Origin: Gammaproteobacteria bacterium
GTDB taxonomy: Bacteria; Pseudomonadota; Gammaproteobacteria; Steroidobacterales; Rariloculaceae
DNA length: 64,000 nt
Reading direction: 5' to 3'
NCBI GenBank assembly: GCA_022819855.1
Contig: JAJEGN010000008.1
Coordinates: 62,001 to 126,000, forward strand
Both the position numbers and the translations under genes were made by a program. The notes under the pieces are model-generated. The model saw nothing but the letters and a program-made list of their open reading frames with translations. It ran no database searches and was not told the DNA's origin. Each line of letters begins with the position of its first letter. Position 1 is the stretch's first letter. Below, piece after piece: positions 18,569 to 27,968 of the stretch.

Positions 18569-18810
18569 CGCCGCCTCCCCCTGTTTGGATATGGTGCAAG
18601 GAGATAATGCCCGATTCGGGGGGCTCATTGCCACGCAGAAGACTGTCCCGGCATTTCAAGACCAGTTTGACTGGCCAATCGAGCGTGTATCGAAGATCGA
18701 TTCCGCCGAAAGTGTCAACTATTCCAAGGGCACTCCAGTCACTGTATGTCGGACTGCACAACTGTGTCAGAATGGCAGAAATTGGTCGTGAAATTGAGGA
18801 GACCCGCACC

Positions 18811-19770
18811 ATGTCCTATCCGATGACCCGCCGCCGGTTTCTCGAAGACAGCTCCCTGATCGCCTTGGCCTCAAGCTGTGCGCCGGCATTCGCGCAATCC
18901 GTGCCCCAAAGCGCTTTCGGCGCACAATCGACCGCCGAGGAAGTGACCGCGGGCCTGGATCTGAGCGGCAAGACAGCCGTCGTGACCGGCTGCAACTCCG
19001 GTATGGGCTACGAGACCATGCGCGTGCTCGCGCTTCGGGGCGCCCATGTCATCGGCACGGCGCGTTCCGTCGAGAAAGGCCAGGAAGCCGCGGCCAGTGT
19101 GACGGGCCGCGTCACTCCGGAGGTCCTCGAACTCACGGACTTCGACTCGATCGTCGCCTGTGGCGACCGGATTCAGGCCATGGACGTGCCGATCGACATG
19201 CTGATCCTCAACGCCGGCCTATTGCTGGGGAGAGGCCTCCAGCAGGTCAGGGGCCTGGAAATGCAATTCGTCGTCAATCATCTCGGCCATTTCATCTTCG
19301 GCAATCGGCTGATGAGCCGCGTCGTCGATGCGCCCGAAGGGCGTGTCGTCGTCTTGGGCAGTGTCACGCACATGCGGGCACCGGAAGGCGGCATTCAGTT
19401 CGATAACCTGGGGGGCGAAGGCTGGAGCAATCGCTACGGGCATTCCAAACTCGCAAACGGACTGTATTCGCTCGAGTTGTCCAAGCGCCTCGCCGGCACG
19501 AGTGCGACGTCAAATTGCGTTCATCCGGGTACGGTGAGAACCAACATCATGCGCAACACCCGATTCAGCGCGGCCAGTTTCGACAAGAGCCCGGAACAAG
19601 GGGCCGCAACGCAGTGCTACGTCGCAACGCATCCGTCGCTGACGGGCGTCACTGGCGAGTACTTTGCCGACTGCAATCCCGCCGAGCAGGGCGAGTATCA
19701 GAAGGACGAGACGATGGCGGCGCGCCTCTGGGAGGTATCCGAAGAACTTACTCGCGACTATCTGGTATAG
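18811..19770 (+). CDS. Tat-exported short-chain dehydrogenase/reductase
   Basis: A 319-residue SDR. The start at 18811 has GAGGAG upstream and gives a twin-arginine leader, MTRRRFLEDSSLIALASSC, ending PAFAQ. The catalytic domain starts about residue 50 with TAVVTGCNSGMGYE (cofactor loop), then LNAGLLLG (NAG motif), a Ser in VVVLGSVTH, and the YGHSK catalytic pair. It resembles retinol dehydrogenase/WW-domain oxidoreductase-type SDRs. Export of an NAD(P)-dependent enzyme by Tat is unusual, since free cofactor is scarce in the periplasm; a tightly bound cofactor loaded before export would explain it. Substrate unknown. Confidence 0.85.
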   Translation: MSYPMTRRRFLEDSSLIALASSCAPAFAQSVPQSAFGAQSTAEEVTAGLDLSGKTAVVTGCNSGMGYETMRVLALRGAHVIGTARSVEKGQEAAASVTGRVTPEVLELTDFDSIVACGDRIQAMDVPIDMLILNAGLLLGRGLQQVRGLEMQFVVNHLGHFIFGNRLMSRVVDAPEGRVVVLGSVTHMRAPEGGIQFDNLGGEGWSNRYGHSKLANGLYSLELSKRLAGTSATSNCVHPGTVRTNIMRNTRFSAASFDKSPEQGAATQCYVATHPSLTGVTGEYFADCNPAEQGEYQKDETMAARLWEVSEELTRDYLV

Positions 19771-19774
19771 CCAG

Positions 19775-19900
19775 GCGCCATATCATCCAGTTCGGTCGTT
19801 TCCGCGTCCGATGTTTCGGCACTCTGCTTGCCGAGACCCCCTGCTCGTGCTGCCTGACGGCTGCTACGATCTGTTCGACCGACTAGCGCTTGCGCTTCAT
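19775..19900 (-). pseudogene. Decayed IS3-family orfA (transposase helix-turn-helix) remnant
   Basis: Reading the minus strand from 19900 gives MKRKR, an amber codon, then SVEQIVAAVRQHEQGV. This is the normal opening of an IS3-family OrfA, MKRKR-x-S-EQI-AA-x-QHE, with the sixth codon changed to TAG. Past codon 22 the similarity continues in a different frame (AECRNIG, matching the usual LCR-x-x-G), so there is a frameshift too. AGGAGG lies eight bases before the ATG. The rest of the element is missing and the fragment ends near the SDR gene stop. It sits about 140 bases from the 3' end of tRNA-Ser. Confidence 0.6.
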
Positions 19901-20036
19901 CTGACATCCTCCTTCCTCGTCCGGAGTTTGTCGGATATCGCATCCGGTGTGGCTCAGTTCTTGGGTAGCCCCTCATATGCTGACCCTTCCACATCCAGGG
20001 TGGCTCGGATCCAGGGGAACGGTAATCGTCAATTGG

Positions 20037-20126
20037 TGGCGGAGGGAGTGGGATTCGAACCCACGGTACAGCAAGCTGTACACTTGATTTCGAGTCAAGC
20101 CCGTTCGACCGCTCCGGCATCCCTCC
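20037..20126 (-). tRNA. tRNA-Ser, anticodon CGA
   Basis: The minus strand folds into a class II tRNA. The acceptor stem is GGAGGGA (20126-20120) paired with TCCCTCC (20047-20041). The anticodon stem CTTGA/TCAAG encloses loop CTCGAAA, giving anticodon CGA, which reads UCG serine codons. The long variable arm GTACAGCTTGCTGTAC is typical of serine tRNAs, and the T loop is GGTTCGAATCC. Discriminator G and an encoded CCA end the gene at 20037, followed by a second CCA. Confidence 0.95.
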
Positions 20127-20300
20127 GCGCGCAAATCTAACAGCACGCCGCGGCGTCGGCAAACGGGGGCGAATCAGGATGCCTGATCCAGTTTCTGCGG
20201 TGCGATTTCTACCGCGCCCTGCGGATTCAAACGGGAATCATCGTTGCAGGCGTCGGCGCGTGGCTCACCTTGTTTCAGTTCGTCGCCCGATTCGCGTGCG

Positions 20301-20684
20301 CTACCGGATCAATGCCGTGGCGCAGACATGTCCGAGCCAGACAGCGACCAGGCAGATCGCCACCGAGGCCACGACATTGGCGGCTGCCGCAAACCAGTGC
20401 CCGTCACGCGCGAGGTCGAGCGTCTGCACGCTAAACGCCGAAAAGGTCGTAAATCCGCCGCAGATACCGACCATAAGGAACGCGCGGGCGTCCTGTGACA
20501 GCAAGATGCGGCCGTCGTCGACGCTCAGTGCCGCAAGGACCCCGATGATCAACGAACCTGCAACGTTGACGATGAGCGTACCCCACGGAAACCCCACACC
20601 GATGTAGCGTGCGGCCAGGTCCGAACAGCCGTGGCGCGCCATGCCGCCGAGCGCGCTGCCGAGTCCGATCCACAGATAGCTCAC
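20301..20684 (-). CDS. crcB: Fluoride channel CrcB/FluC
   Basis: A 127-residue four-helix membrane protein of the Fluc family, which exports toxic fluoride as a dual-topology dimer. Diagnostic segments are GSALGGMARH near the N terminus, GTLIVNVAGSLIIGVLA (the conserved Asn in TM2) and GGFTTFSAFS (the Phe-box and TM3 break). Length is normal for the family. I did not find a fluoride riboswitch in the 100 bases upstream. It is on the same strand as the inositol-phosphatase-family gene, with about 110 bases between them. Confidence 0.92.
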   Translation of the reverse strand: MSYLWIGLGSALGGMARHGCSDLAARYIGVGFPWGTLIVNVAGSLIIGVLAALSVDDGRILLSQDARAFLMVGICGGFTTFSAFSVQTLDLARDGHWFAAAANVVASVAICLVAVWLGHVCATALIR

Positions 20685-20793
20685 GTTGGCGGGCCCATCC
20701 GGCTGCGGGTACGGGGATCAGGCATGCGGCCAGTTTAGCGAAACCGGTCGCGGGCTTGGCGGTCGCCGTGTTGCGGTCGCGCCCGCCATGGGG

Positions 20794-21615
20794 TCAACGA
20801 TTCTGATTCTCGGCCGAGGCCGCGCCGTTCAGGATTTCAAGCGCCCGGGCGTGGAGTTCCTCGGTCGCGGCCGCGACCACGTAACCGCCGTCAAGCGGCG
20901 GCCGGCCCTGCCAGTCGGTAACGACGCCGCCGGCGCCTTCGACGAGCGGGATGAGCGGCACGATGTCGTAGGACTTCAATTCGCCTTCCACGACGAGATC
21001 CGTGAAACCTGCTGCGAGCATCGCATAGTTGTAGCAGTCGCCGCCGAAACGGCTCATCAGGCACTGCTTCGCCAACGCCCCGAACGCCTCGGCCTCTGTA
21101 CTGTCGAACAAATTCGGATGCGTGCAGGCGAGCGTCGCCTGCGCGAGCTCGTCGCACTGCCGCGTCCTGAGCCGCTCCCGCCGCTCGTCCTGGATCAGCC
21201 AGGCTCCGCCCGGTGCGCCGAGAAACACTTCGTCAAGCACCGGCTGGCACAACACGCCGAGCAACGGCGACCCGTCACGAAAGAGCCCAACGAGAATCCC
21301 CCAGAGCGGCGACCCGGTCATGAACGAGCGCGTGCCGTCTATCGGATCGATGATCCAGGTGTAGCGGGACCGCGCCGCATGCGCGCCCTCCTCTTCTCCG
21401 ACGATGCCGTGATCGGGATACCGTTCAAGTATCGCTTCGCGCAGCAGCGACTCGATGGCGCGATCCGCACTCGTGACCGGGTCGAACCGGTCGCGGGCCT
21501 TGTTCCGGATCGTGACGTTCTTTCGGAAATACGCCTTGGCGGTCGTCCCGGCCGCACGCGCGAGCTCGAGACTGAAACTCTCGAGAATGGCTACCTCGTG
21601 CGTGTCTTCAGTCAT
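20794..21615 (-). CDS. Inositol monophosphatase family protein, HisN-type histidinol-phosphatase
   Basis: A 273-residue Mg-dependent phosphatase from ATG 21615. Family motifs are VTSADRAIE, GEEEGA (metal Glu), WIIDPIDGTRSF (metal DPIDGT) and, near the C terminus, YDIVPLIPLVEGAGGVVTDW (the WD-like motif with Asp as YD). GTRSFMTGSPLWGILVGL is the form seen in HisN-type enzymes that release histidinol from histidinol phosphate, rather than in SuhB. No other his genes are nearby, so inositol phosphatase or a related activity stays possible. Downstream of purL on the same strand. Confidence 0.82.
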   Translation of the reverse strand: MTEDTHEVAILESFSLELARAAGTTAKAYFRKNVTIRNKARDRFDPVTSADRAIESLLREAILERYPDHGIVGEEEGAHAARSRYTWIIDPIDGTRSFMTGSPLWGILVGLFRDGSPLLGVLCQPVLDEVFLGAPGGAWLIQDERRERLRTRQCDELAQATLACTHPNLFDSTEAEAFGALAKQCLMSRFGGDCYNYAMLAAGFTDLVVEGELKSYDIVPLIPLVEGAGGVVTDWQGRPPLDGGYVVAAATEELHARALEILNGAASAENQNR

Positions 21616-21764
21616 ACATGTCACGCGAACCGCCAGGGAATGTCTGAACAAGCTCGTTCGTCAAAGTCCGACGCCCTATCGAACGACGGTCTACGGCACG
21701 GCGAACCACGGCCGGCCGAATCGTACGGAGCATGCCCCGATCGCGAGTACCGCTGGATCACTTC

Positions 21765-24700
21765 TTAACCCACCCAGGCGCGCGCGTTGTCGAACAGCTT
21801 CTGCCACGGCGAGCATTCGCCCCAGTCGGCAGGGTGCCAGGAGTGCTGCACGGTTCGAAACACGCGCTCGGGGTGCGGCATCATGATCGTGACACGCCCG
21901 TCGTCGTTCGTGAGCCCGGCGATGCCGTTCGGCGACCCGTTGGGGTTGGCGGGATAGCGCTCGGCGGTACGGCCGTCGTTGCTGACATAGCGCAACGCCG
22001 TCAGCGAGGCCTCGCATTCCGCAAGCAGATCCTCGGACCCGAACTCGGCCCGGCCCTCGCCGTGCGATGTGACGATCGGCAGGCGGGAACCCGCCATGCC
22101 GTCGAGCAGCACCGAGCGGCTCGGCACGATCTCGACGAGCGACAGCCGCGCCTCGAACTGGTCGGAACGGTTGCGGACGAAGCGGGGCCATGCGCCGGTG
22201 CCGGGAATCAGCGTCCTGAGCGCCGCGAGCATCTGGCAACCGTTGCAGACGCCGAGCGCGAAGGTGTCCCCACGCGCGAAGAACGCCTCGAAAGCGCCCC
22301 GGACGCGCTCGTCGTAGAGGATCGCCTTCGCCCAGCCGCCGCCGGCGCCAAGCACGTCGCCATAGGAAAACCCGCCGCAGGCGAGGAGCCCCCTGTATTG
22401 CTCGAGTTCCGTACGCCCGGCGACGAGATCGCTCATGTGCACGTCATGGGCGTCGAAACCCGCGCGGTCGAGCGCCGCCGCCATTTCGAGCTGGCCGTTC
22501 ACGCCCTGTTCGCGCAGGATTGCGACCTTCGGGCGTCCCGTACGCGCCTTGCGCACGGCAAGGTCGATATCGGGGATCGCGAACGTCAACCGGGCGTTGA
22601 GCCCGGGATCGTCTTCGTCGAGCGTGCTGTCCCGGGCTTCGTGCGCGCAGTCCGGGTTGTCGCGCAGCGTCTGCATGCGCCAGGTCAGCTCCGACCATTT
22701 CGCATGCAGTTCGACGCGCCTCGCCCGGTAAAGCTCCTCTTCGCCTTGACGTATCACGACCTCGTCGTGAGTGGCGGGCTCGGCAACGATCGAGAATTCC
22801 ACCCCGCCCTGCTCATCGAGAATCTGTTCGACACGCGGCAGCTCGGCGCGCCCGACCTCGATCACTGCGCCGGGCTCCTCGGCGAAAAGCCAGGCCACCG
22901 CATCGCCGACGTCTACGGGAACATGGACATCGAGCCCGCACCTCGACGCGAACGCCATCTCGGCGAGCGTGACGAAGAGACCACCGTCCGAACGGTCGTG
23001 ATACGCCGAAACCAGACCCGCCTCGCGCAGGTCGCGCTGTGCCCGAAAGAAGTCGACGAGCCGCTCGGGCGCATCGAGGTCGGGCGGCTCGCCCCCGTAA
23101 CGGGCGTAACTCTGGGCAAGGCAAGAGCCGCCGAGCCGCGTGCGGCCGCCCGAGAGGTCGAGCAGCACGAGCACGGCGTCGTCCCGCGCACGGCCGAGTT
23201 CCGGCGTCAGGCAGCGGCGCACGTCGGCGACGGGCGCGAAGGCCGAGACGACCAGCGATACCGGGGCCGTCACGCCGCGGTCAGCGCCGTTCTCGCGCCA
23301 TTCGGTCTTCATCGACAGCGAATCCTTGCCGACGGGAATCGCGACACCGAGCGCGGGACACAGCTCCTCGCCGACGGCCCGCACCATCTCGTACAGATCG
23401 AAGTCGTCGTCGCCGAAACCGGCTGCCGCCATCCAGTTCGCCGAGAGGCGGATATCGCCGAGCGTCGCGACATCGGTCGCCGCGATGTTCGTGATCGCCT
23501 CGGCGACCGCCAGGCGCGCCGCGGCCGGTCCGTGGCGGATCGCGACCGGCGTGCGCTCGCCGACCGCGATCGCCTCGCCCGTATACCCCGAGAAGCTCGA
23601 GAGCGTGACCGCCGCGTCGGCGACCGGCACCTGCCAGGGACCGACGAGCTGATCCCGCGACGCCATGCCACCGACCGTGCGGTCGCCGATGTGAATCAGG
23701 AAGGACTTGTCCGCGACCGCAGGGAAGCTCAGCACGCGGTCGACCGCCTCGGCGAGCGCGATTGCGCCGTGGTCCCAGACGCCAAAGTCCGGTGACCGGC
23801 TCGCGGCCTCGCGAGTCATCTTCGGCGGCTTGCCGAAGAGCACCTCCATGGGCATCGCCACGGGCGTGTTGGCAAATTGCTCGTCGTTGACGACGAGCTC
23901 GCGCTCCGCAGTCAGCGTGCCAAGCACGGCGAACGGACAGCGTTCGCGCTCGCAGATTGCGGTGAAGGCAGCAAGCCGCTCGGGCTCGATGCTCAGGATG
24001 TACCGTTCCTGTGACTCGTTGCACCACAGTTCCATCGGGGTCATGCCGGGCTCGTCGTTCGGCACCGTACGCAGATCGATCACGGCCCCGCAGTCGCTGT
24101 GCTCGACGATCTCGGGAATGGCGTTCGACAGCCCGCCCGCGCCGATGTCGTGGATCGCCGCGATCGGACTGCGCTCCCCGAGCGCCCAGCACGCATCGAT
24201 GACTTCCTGCGCCCGGCGCTGCATCTCGGGATTGCCGCGCTGCACGGACGCGTAGTCGAGTTCCTCCTCGCCGGAACCTGTGCCCGTCGACGACGCGGCC
24301 CCGCCGCCGAGCCCGATCAGCATGGCCGGTCCGCCGATCACGACGAGCTTCGCGCCCGGTCCCGGTTTCCCCTTCGCGACATGGATGTCCCGGACGTTGC
24401 CGAGACCGCCGGCCAGCATGATCGGCTTGTGATAGCCGCGCCACTGGCCGTCGTTGTCGAGCAGACAGGTGCGGAAATAGCCGTTGAGGTTCGGGCGGCC
24501 GAACTCGTTGTTGAACTGTGCCGCGCCGATCGGCCCCTCGAGCATGATCTGCAGCGGCGAGGCGATCCTGGCAGGGCGCCCAGGCGAAATCGCTTCCCAC
24601 GGCTGCGGCCAGTCGGGAAGTTCCAGATGCGAGACCGTAAAGCCCGTGAGCCCGGCCTTCGGCTTTGCGCCGCGCCCCGTCGCGCCCTCGTCCCGGATCT

Positions 24701-25655
24701 CGCCTCCGGATCCCGTCGCCGCGCCCGGGAACGGGGAGATCGCCGTCGGATGGTTGTGCGTCTCGACCTTCATGACGAGGTGGGCGGGTTCCTCGACATG
24801 GACATAGCGCGATGTCCCGGGCTCCGGAAAGAACCACCGGGCGGCGGGACCGGCGACGACGGCCGCATTGTCCGAATAGGCCGAGAGCACGCCGTCCGGC
24901 GCATGCGCGTGCGTATTGCGGATCATCTGGAACAGGCTCTTCCCGGCCGGCGCGCCGTCGATGATCCAGCTCGCATTGAACACCTTGTGCCGGCAGTGTT
25001 CGGAGTTCGCCTGCGCGAACATCATGAGTTCGACGTCCGACGGGTTGCGCCCAAGCGCCGCGAACTGCGCCACGAGGTAATCGATCTCGTCGTCGGAAAG
25101 CGCGAGCCCGAGCCGGCCGTTGGCCTCGTCGAGCGCCGCGCGGCCAAGCCCGATCGAATCGACCCATTCCACGGGCTTCGGGGCGTGCCTGCCAAAGAGC
25201 AACGCTTCGCTCGGCGCTTCAGCCGTGAACGACTCGGTCATCCGGTCGTGCAGGAGGTCGGCGAGCGATTCGACCTCCTGGTCCACAAGCGCGCGGCGGA
25301 CCTCGAGCTCGTAAACGCGGCCGCGTTCCACGCGATCGACGGGCAACGCGCAGATCCTGGCGATTTCCGTCGCCTTGGAGGACCAGGGAGAGATGGTGCC
25401 GAAGCGCGGCACGACGAACAGCGCCTGCCGCGGCGATGAATCGCCCGACGCGGGCGCGGCCGGCGTGCCGTAATCGAGCAGCGCGTCGAGCACGGTCCGC
25501 TCACGCGAATCGAGTTCACGCTCGAGGTGAACGAAATGGCGAAACCGTACGCTGACGCCGGAAACCGCATCGCAGCGCGAGTGCAAGCGGGCCTGCAGCT
25601 TGCTCAGGCGGAAAGCCGTCTCGGCCGCGGGACCGGCCAACTGCAGCATCGTCAT
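21765..25655 (-). CDS. purL: Phosphoribosylformylglycinamidine synthase, large single-chain form
   Basis: A 1296-residue cytoplasmic enzyme for the fourth step of purine synthesis: FGAR, glutamine and ATP give FGAM. Domain order is an N-terminal PurS-like region, a linker, two synthetase halves and a C-terminal class-I glutamine amidotransferase. Visible signatures are [14 protein letters not shown] (about residue 215), [20 protein letters not shown], and [15 protein letters not shown] [11 protein letters not shown]. The amidotransferase domain has GVCNGCQ with the nucleophilic Cys and a C-terminal HPERVFR His/Glu pair. This is the fused gamma/betaproteobacterial form, not the PurL/PurQ/PurS trio. 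It stands alone. Confidence 0.97.
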   Translation of the reverse strand: MTMLQLAGPAAETAFRLSKLQARLHSRCDAVSGVSVRFRHFVHLERELDSRERTVLDALLDYGTPAAPASGDSSPRQALFVVPRFGTISPWSSKATEIARICALPVDRVERGRVYELEVRRALVDQEVESLADLLHDRMTESFTAEAPSEALLFGRHAPKPVEWVDSIGLGRAALDEANGRLGLALSDDEIDYLVAQFAALGRNPSDVELMMFAQANSEHCRHKVFNASWIIDGAPAGKSLFQMIRNTHAHAPDGVLSAYSDNAAVVAGPAARWFFPEPGTSRYVHVEEPAHLVMKVETHNHPTAISPFPGAATGSGGEIRDEGATGRGAKPKAGLTGFTVSHLELPDWPQPWEAISPGRPARIASPLQIMLEGPIGAAQFNNEFGRPNLNGYFRTCLLDNDGQWRGYHKPIMLAGGLGNVRDIHVAKGKPGPGAKLVVIGGPAMLIGLGGGAASSTGTGSGEEELDYASVQRGNPEMQRRAQEVIDACWALGERSPIAAIHDIGAGGLSNAIPEIVEHSDCGAVIDLRTVPNDEPGMTPMELWCNESQERYILSIEPERLAAFTAICERERCPFAVLGTLTAERELVVNDEQFANTPVAMPMEVLFGKPPKMTREAASRSPDFGVWDHGAIALAEAVDRVLSFPAVADKSFLIHIGDRTVGGMASRDQLVGPWQVPVADAAVTLSSFSGYTGEAIAVGERTPVAIRHGPAAARLAVAEAITNIAATDVATLGDIRLSANWMAAAGFGDDDFDLYEMVRAVGEELCPALGVAIPVGKDSLSMKTEWRENGADRGVTAPVSLVVSAFAPVADVRRCLTPELGRARDDAVLVLLDLSGGRTRLGGSCLAQSYARYGGEPPDLDAPERLVDFFRAQRDLREAGLVSAYHDRSDGGLFVTLAEMAFASRCGLDVHVPVDVGDAVAWLFAEEPGAVIEVGRAELPRVEQILDEQGGVEFSIVAEPATHDEVVIRQGEEELYRARRVELHAKWSELTWRMQTLRDNPDCAHEARDSTLDEDDPGLNARLTFAIPDIDLAVRKARTGRPKVAILREQGVNGQLEMAAALDRAGFDAHDVHMSDLVAGRTELEQYRGLLACGGFSYGDVLGAGGGWAKAILYDERVRGAFEAFFARGDTFALGVCNGCQMLAALRTLIPGTGAWPRFVRNRSDQFEARLSLVEIVPSRSVLLDGMAGSRLPIVTSHGEGRAEFGSEDLLAECEASLTALRYVSNDGRTAERYPANPNGSPNGIAGLTNDDGRVTIMMPHPERVFRTVQHSWHPADWGECSPWQKLFDNARAWVG

Positions 25656-25762
25656 GGATTCAGTTCAACGCGCACCATGCTCGACGGGCGGCGCCATCAT
25701 ACCGGAACGCGGCCACAGCCGTAAGCTCGCCAGGAACTGCCGGGGGCTCACGGCGCAGGCCC

Positions 25763-26116
25763 CTAGCGTTCCGTGGGTTCCCCCTTGCCGCCCTGGCCCT
25801 GCGGCGTGTACATCGGGATCGGAAACTGCGCGATGTTGCTGCCCTCGGCATCCCTGACCTTGCTCACGCCCTGCTCATCCACTTCGTCGATGCGGATGAT
25901 CGGGTGCATGGGAAGGTAGCTTCTGCGTACGCCGGCGAACTCCGTCTTGATCTTCTCTTCCGTGGGGTCGAGGACCACGGTCGAGCGCGCCCCGAACACA
26001 AGCTTCTCGATCTCGATGAAGCCGAACAAGCCGCCCTGGCTGACATGGCGGGCATAGACCTCATAGACCTTGCCCTGATTGGCAAAAACGATCTTGTAGA
26101 TGGACTCGGACGCCAT
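25763..26116 (-). CDS. DUF1820 family protein
   Basis: A 117-residue cytoplasmic protein starting at 26116 with MASESIYKIVFANQGKVYEV. The series YKIVFANQGKVYE, FGFIEIEKLVFG, TEEKIKTEFAGVRRSYLPMH and IIRIDEVDEQG is the DUF1820 pattern, a family found in gammaproteobacteria, with no known function. It is a small beta-rich protein without cysteines or membrane segments in the mature part. It lies between the end of the rSAM operon and purL on the same strand, separated from each by more than 100 bases. Confidence 0.85.
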   Translation of the reverse strand: MASESIYKIVFANQGKVYEVYARHVSQGGLFGFIEIEKLVFGARSTVVLDPTEEKIKTEFAGVRRSYLPMHPIIRIDEVDEQGVSKVRDAEGSNIAQFPIPMYTPQGQGGKGEPTER

Positions 26117-26272
26117 GAGCTGCTGAACCTGGGCTCGGGAGCCGCAGCTTAGCACAGCCCATGCGGCCGATTACGCCCCGCATGGATGGTCTTTTCAGCG
26201 GTTGCTCTCACCTGAGCAAGGCAGCCGAGACAGCGCGGGCGACGCGGCCGGATTCGGCCGATCCGGATCGTC

Positions 26273-27190
26273 TCATCGGCGCCCGATCTCGCTGCACGAG
26301 GCGCCCAATGCGAAGCAACTGTAGCAGCGGTGGTGACGCAGGTAGATGCGCTCGTCCATGCTTTCGGTCAGCGTCCCGCCGAGATCGTAGGACTCGTCGT
26401 CGTCGACGAGCGTGCAGGCGTAGACGCGCATCCGGCCGTCGATCCTGACGACCATTTTCGAGAAAGCGCACATGAATTGCCGGCGGCTTTGTTCCGTGTG
26501 ATACGCCGTCATGCAATGCTCGGTGACGAGCGGCACCGACGGGTGCGAGCCGGGTGTCAGAAAGTCGGGAAAGCCGACGACCGTCGTGTCCCGAGGCAAG
26601 CCGTGTTGGGCAAAAAGCATCCGGAACTGCGACTCGGTGCGTCGTCCGTCCTCGTCCGCATCGATCTGCCGGGCCACGGAGACGTGGAAACCGCGTTCGT
26701 TGAGCGCGGCAAGCGCCGCCCAGGCCTTGTCGTAACTGCCCGTACCCCGGCCTGAGTCGTGACGGAGGCGATCCGGCCAGTCAATGCTGATCCTGAACGA
26801 GACCGGATGGGCCTGCGCCCGCAGCATCTCGATCTGAGTCAAGCGCTTGAGCACGGGGTCGGTCCCGTTGGTCAGCACGAGACAGGGCCTGAAGCTCGAT
26901 GCGTAACGCAGGATATTGACGAAATCCCTGACGATGAAGGGCTCCCCACCGGTAAACGAGAATTGCTCGACCCCGAGTCCCACAGCCTCGTCGATGAACG
27001 GCTTCGCATGATGGAGACTGATCCGGTCGAGACGCCCGTCGCCGGGCCTCGAGCCCTCGAGACAGAACGGACAGGCCAGGTTGCACGCCGTCCCGGTATG
27101 AAACCACAGCTCCCGGAGCGCGTGCGGGTCGATATATCCGCACGGCTCGACAGTCTCGGCGAGCGGGAACTCTTTCAGGTTGGCGTTCAT
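26273..27190 (-). CDS. Radical SAM protein with C-terminal cysteine cluster
   Basis: A 305-residue radical S-adenosylmethionine enzyme. ATG at 27190 overlaps the stop of the glycosyltransferase gene in ATGA. The [4Fe-4S] motif is C36-N-L-A-C40-P-F-C43, and FSFTGGEPF is the SAM-binding GGE motif. The C-terminal part has further cysteines in FMCAFSK, YACTLVDDD and CYSCFALGASC, in a SPASM/Twitch-like arrangement that could hold an auxiliary cluster. It is not the standard ArsS (no CNxxCxHC plus DUF3641 pattern). Last gene of a six-gene operon with two glycosyltransferase-type proteins. Substrate unknown; a sugar, lipid or ribosomally made peptide would all be compatible. Confidence 0.85.
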   Translation of the reverse strand: MNANLKEFPLAETVEPCGYIDPHALRELWFHTGTACNLACPFCLEGSRPGDGRLDRISLHHAKPFIDEAVGLGVEQFSFTGGEPFIVRDFVNILRYASSFRPCLVLTNGTDPVLKRLTQIEMLRAQAHPVSFRISIDWPDRLRHDSGRGTGSYDKAWAALAALNERGFHVSVARQIDADEDGRRTESQFRMLFAQHGLPRDTTVVGFPDFLTPGSHPSVPLVTEHCMTAYHTEQSRRQFMCAFSKMVVRIDGRMRVYACTLVDDDESYDLGGTLTESMDERIYLRHHRCYSCFALGASCSEIGRR

Positions 27191-27968
27191 GTGTTGAGCT
27201 TCGTGTCCGGCTCGTCGCAATCGCCCTGAGATATCGGCGCGCCGCGGTCATGCTCCATGCCCGGCGCGCTCCTGCCGTGATACGCGCCCGCGAGTTTCTC
27301 AGGTGCAACTCCGAACATATTACAGAACGCGAGCCAGCGGTTGCGCCAGGTGCGCGACCACCAGCCGTCGCGTTCCCAGCGCCGTGTAGAGACGCGAACG
27401 GGCAGCGCCAACGACCGGAACCTCCCGCGGCGCCTCAACCGTCGCACGAGCCGCACTTCCTCGAACAGCGGCTGGTGAGGAAATCCGCCGCAGTCGAGGT
27501 AGACATCGCGCCGCAGGAAGATGCCCTGATCGCCGTAGGGAACGCCGCCGAGCGCGACTCTCAGCGCCACGAACCGCTCGAGCGAACGCTTGTACCAGGT
27601 CCGCGGCCCCTGAAACGCGAAACGAAAGCAGCCGCCCTCGGCGCCGCCCGCGAGCGCCGACCCGATCGCCTCCAGGCCGCCGCGCGGAGGCTCGACGTCG
27701 GCATGCAGAAACCACAGCACGCTCGCCTGCGCCTGCCTTGCGCCGCTGTCGAACTGGGCGCCCCGGTTGGCCTGCGTTTCGATGTGGCGGCAGCCGCGAT
27801 CGCGGCAGAGATCCGTGAGCCGCGCATCGGGACGGGCTCCGACCACGACGATCTCCTCGGGTCTGTGCTGCCAACCCTCTATCCGGCCCAGGAGTGCCGC
27901 GAGGGCTTCCAAGTCGTCGAGCACCGGTACGACGACCGCGATGTCGTGATTCACGGCCGCATGTTCCA
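27187..27968 (-). CDS. Family-2 glycosyltransferase, TIGR04283-like
   Basis: A family 2 glycosyltransferase of about 260 residues. Two starts are possible: ATG 27968, overlapping the flavoprotein gene by 18 bases, or GTG 27954, giving a 4-base GTGA overlap and a start more typical of the family (NHDIAVVVPVLDDLE). Motifs are VVVPVLDD, GCRHIETQANRGAQFDSGA (nucleotide-sugar binding), WFLHADVEPP (the DxD-like site) and GGVPYGDQGIFLRRDVY. This matches the group labelled arsenosugar-biosynthesis glycosyltransferase in databases; the acceptor has not been shown here. Tail residues GDCDEPDTKLNT are variable. Fifth gene of the operon. Confidence 0.85.

Noticed and set aside
19758..20162. Minus-strand frame of 134 codons over tRNA-Ser
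   Set aside because: Its first third is a translation of the tRNA (MPERSNGLDSKSS), a known annotation artefact, and the rest lies over the IS3 relic.
21732..23795. Plus-strand open frame of 687 codons opposite purL
   Set aside because: Mirror frame of purL; composition is Arg/Val/Glu-rich without motifs.
24099..25439. Plus-strand open frame of 446 codons opposite purL
   Set aside because: Same reason as above.
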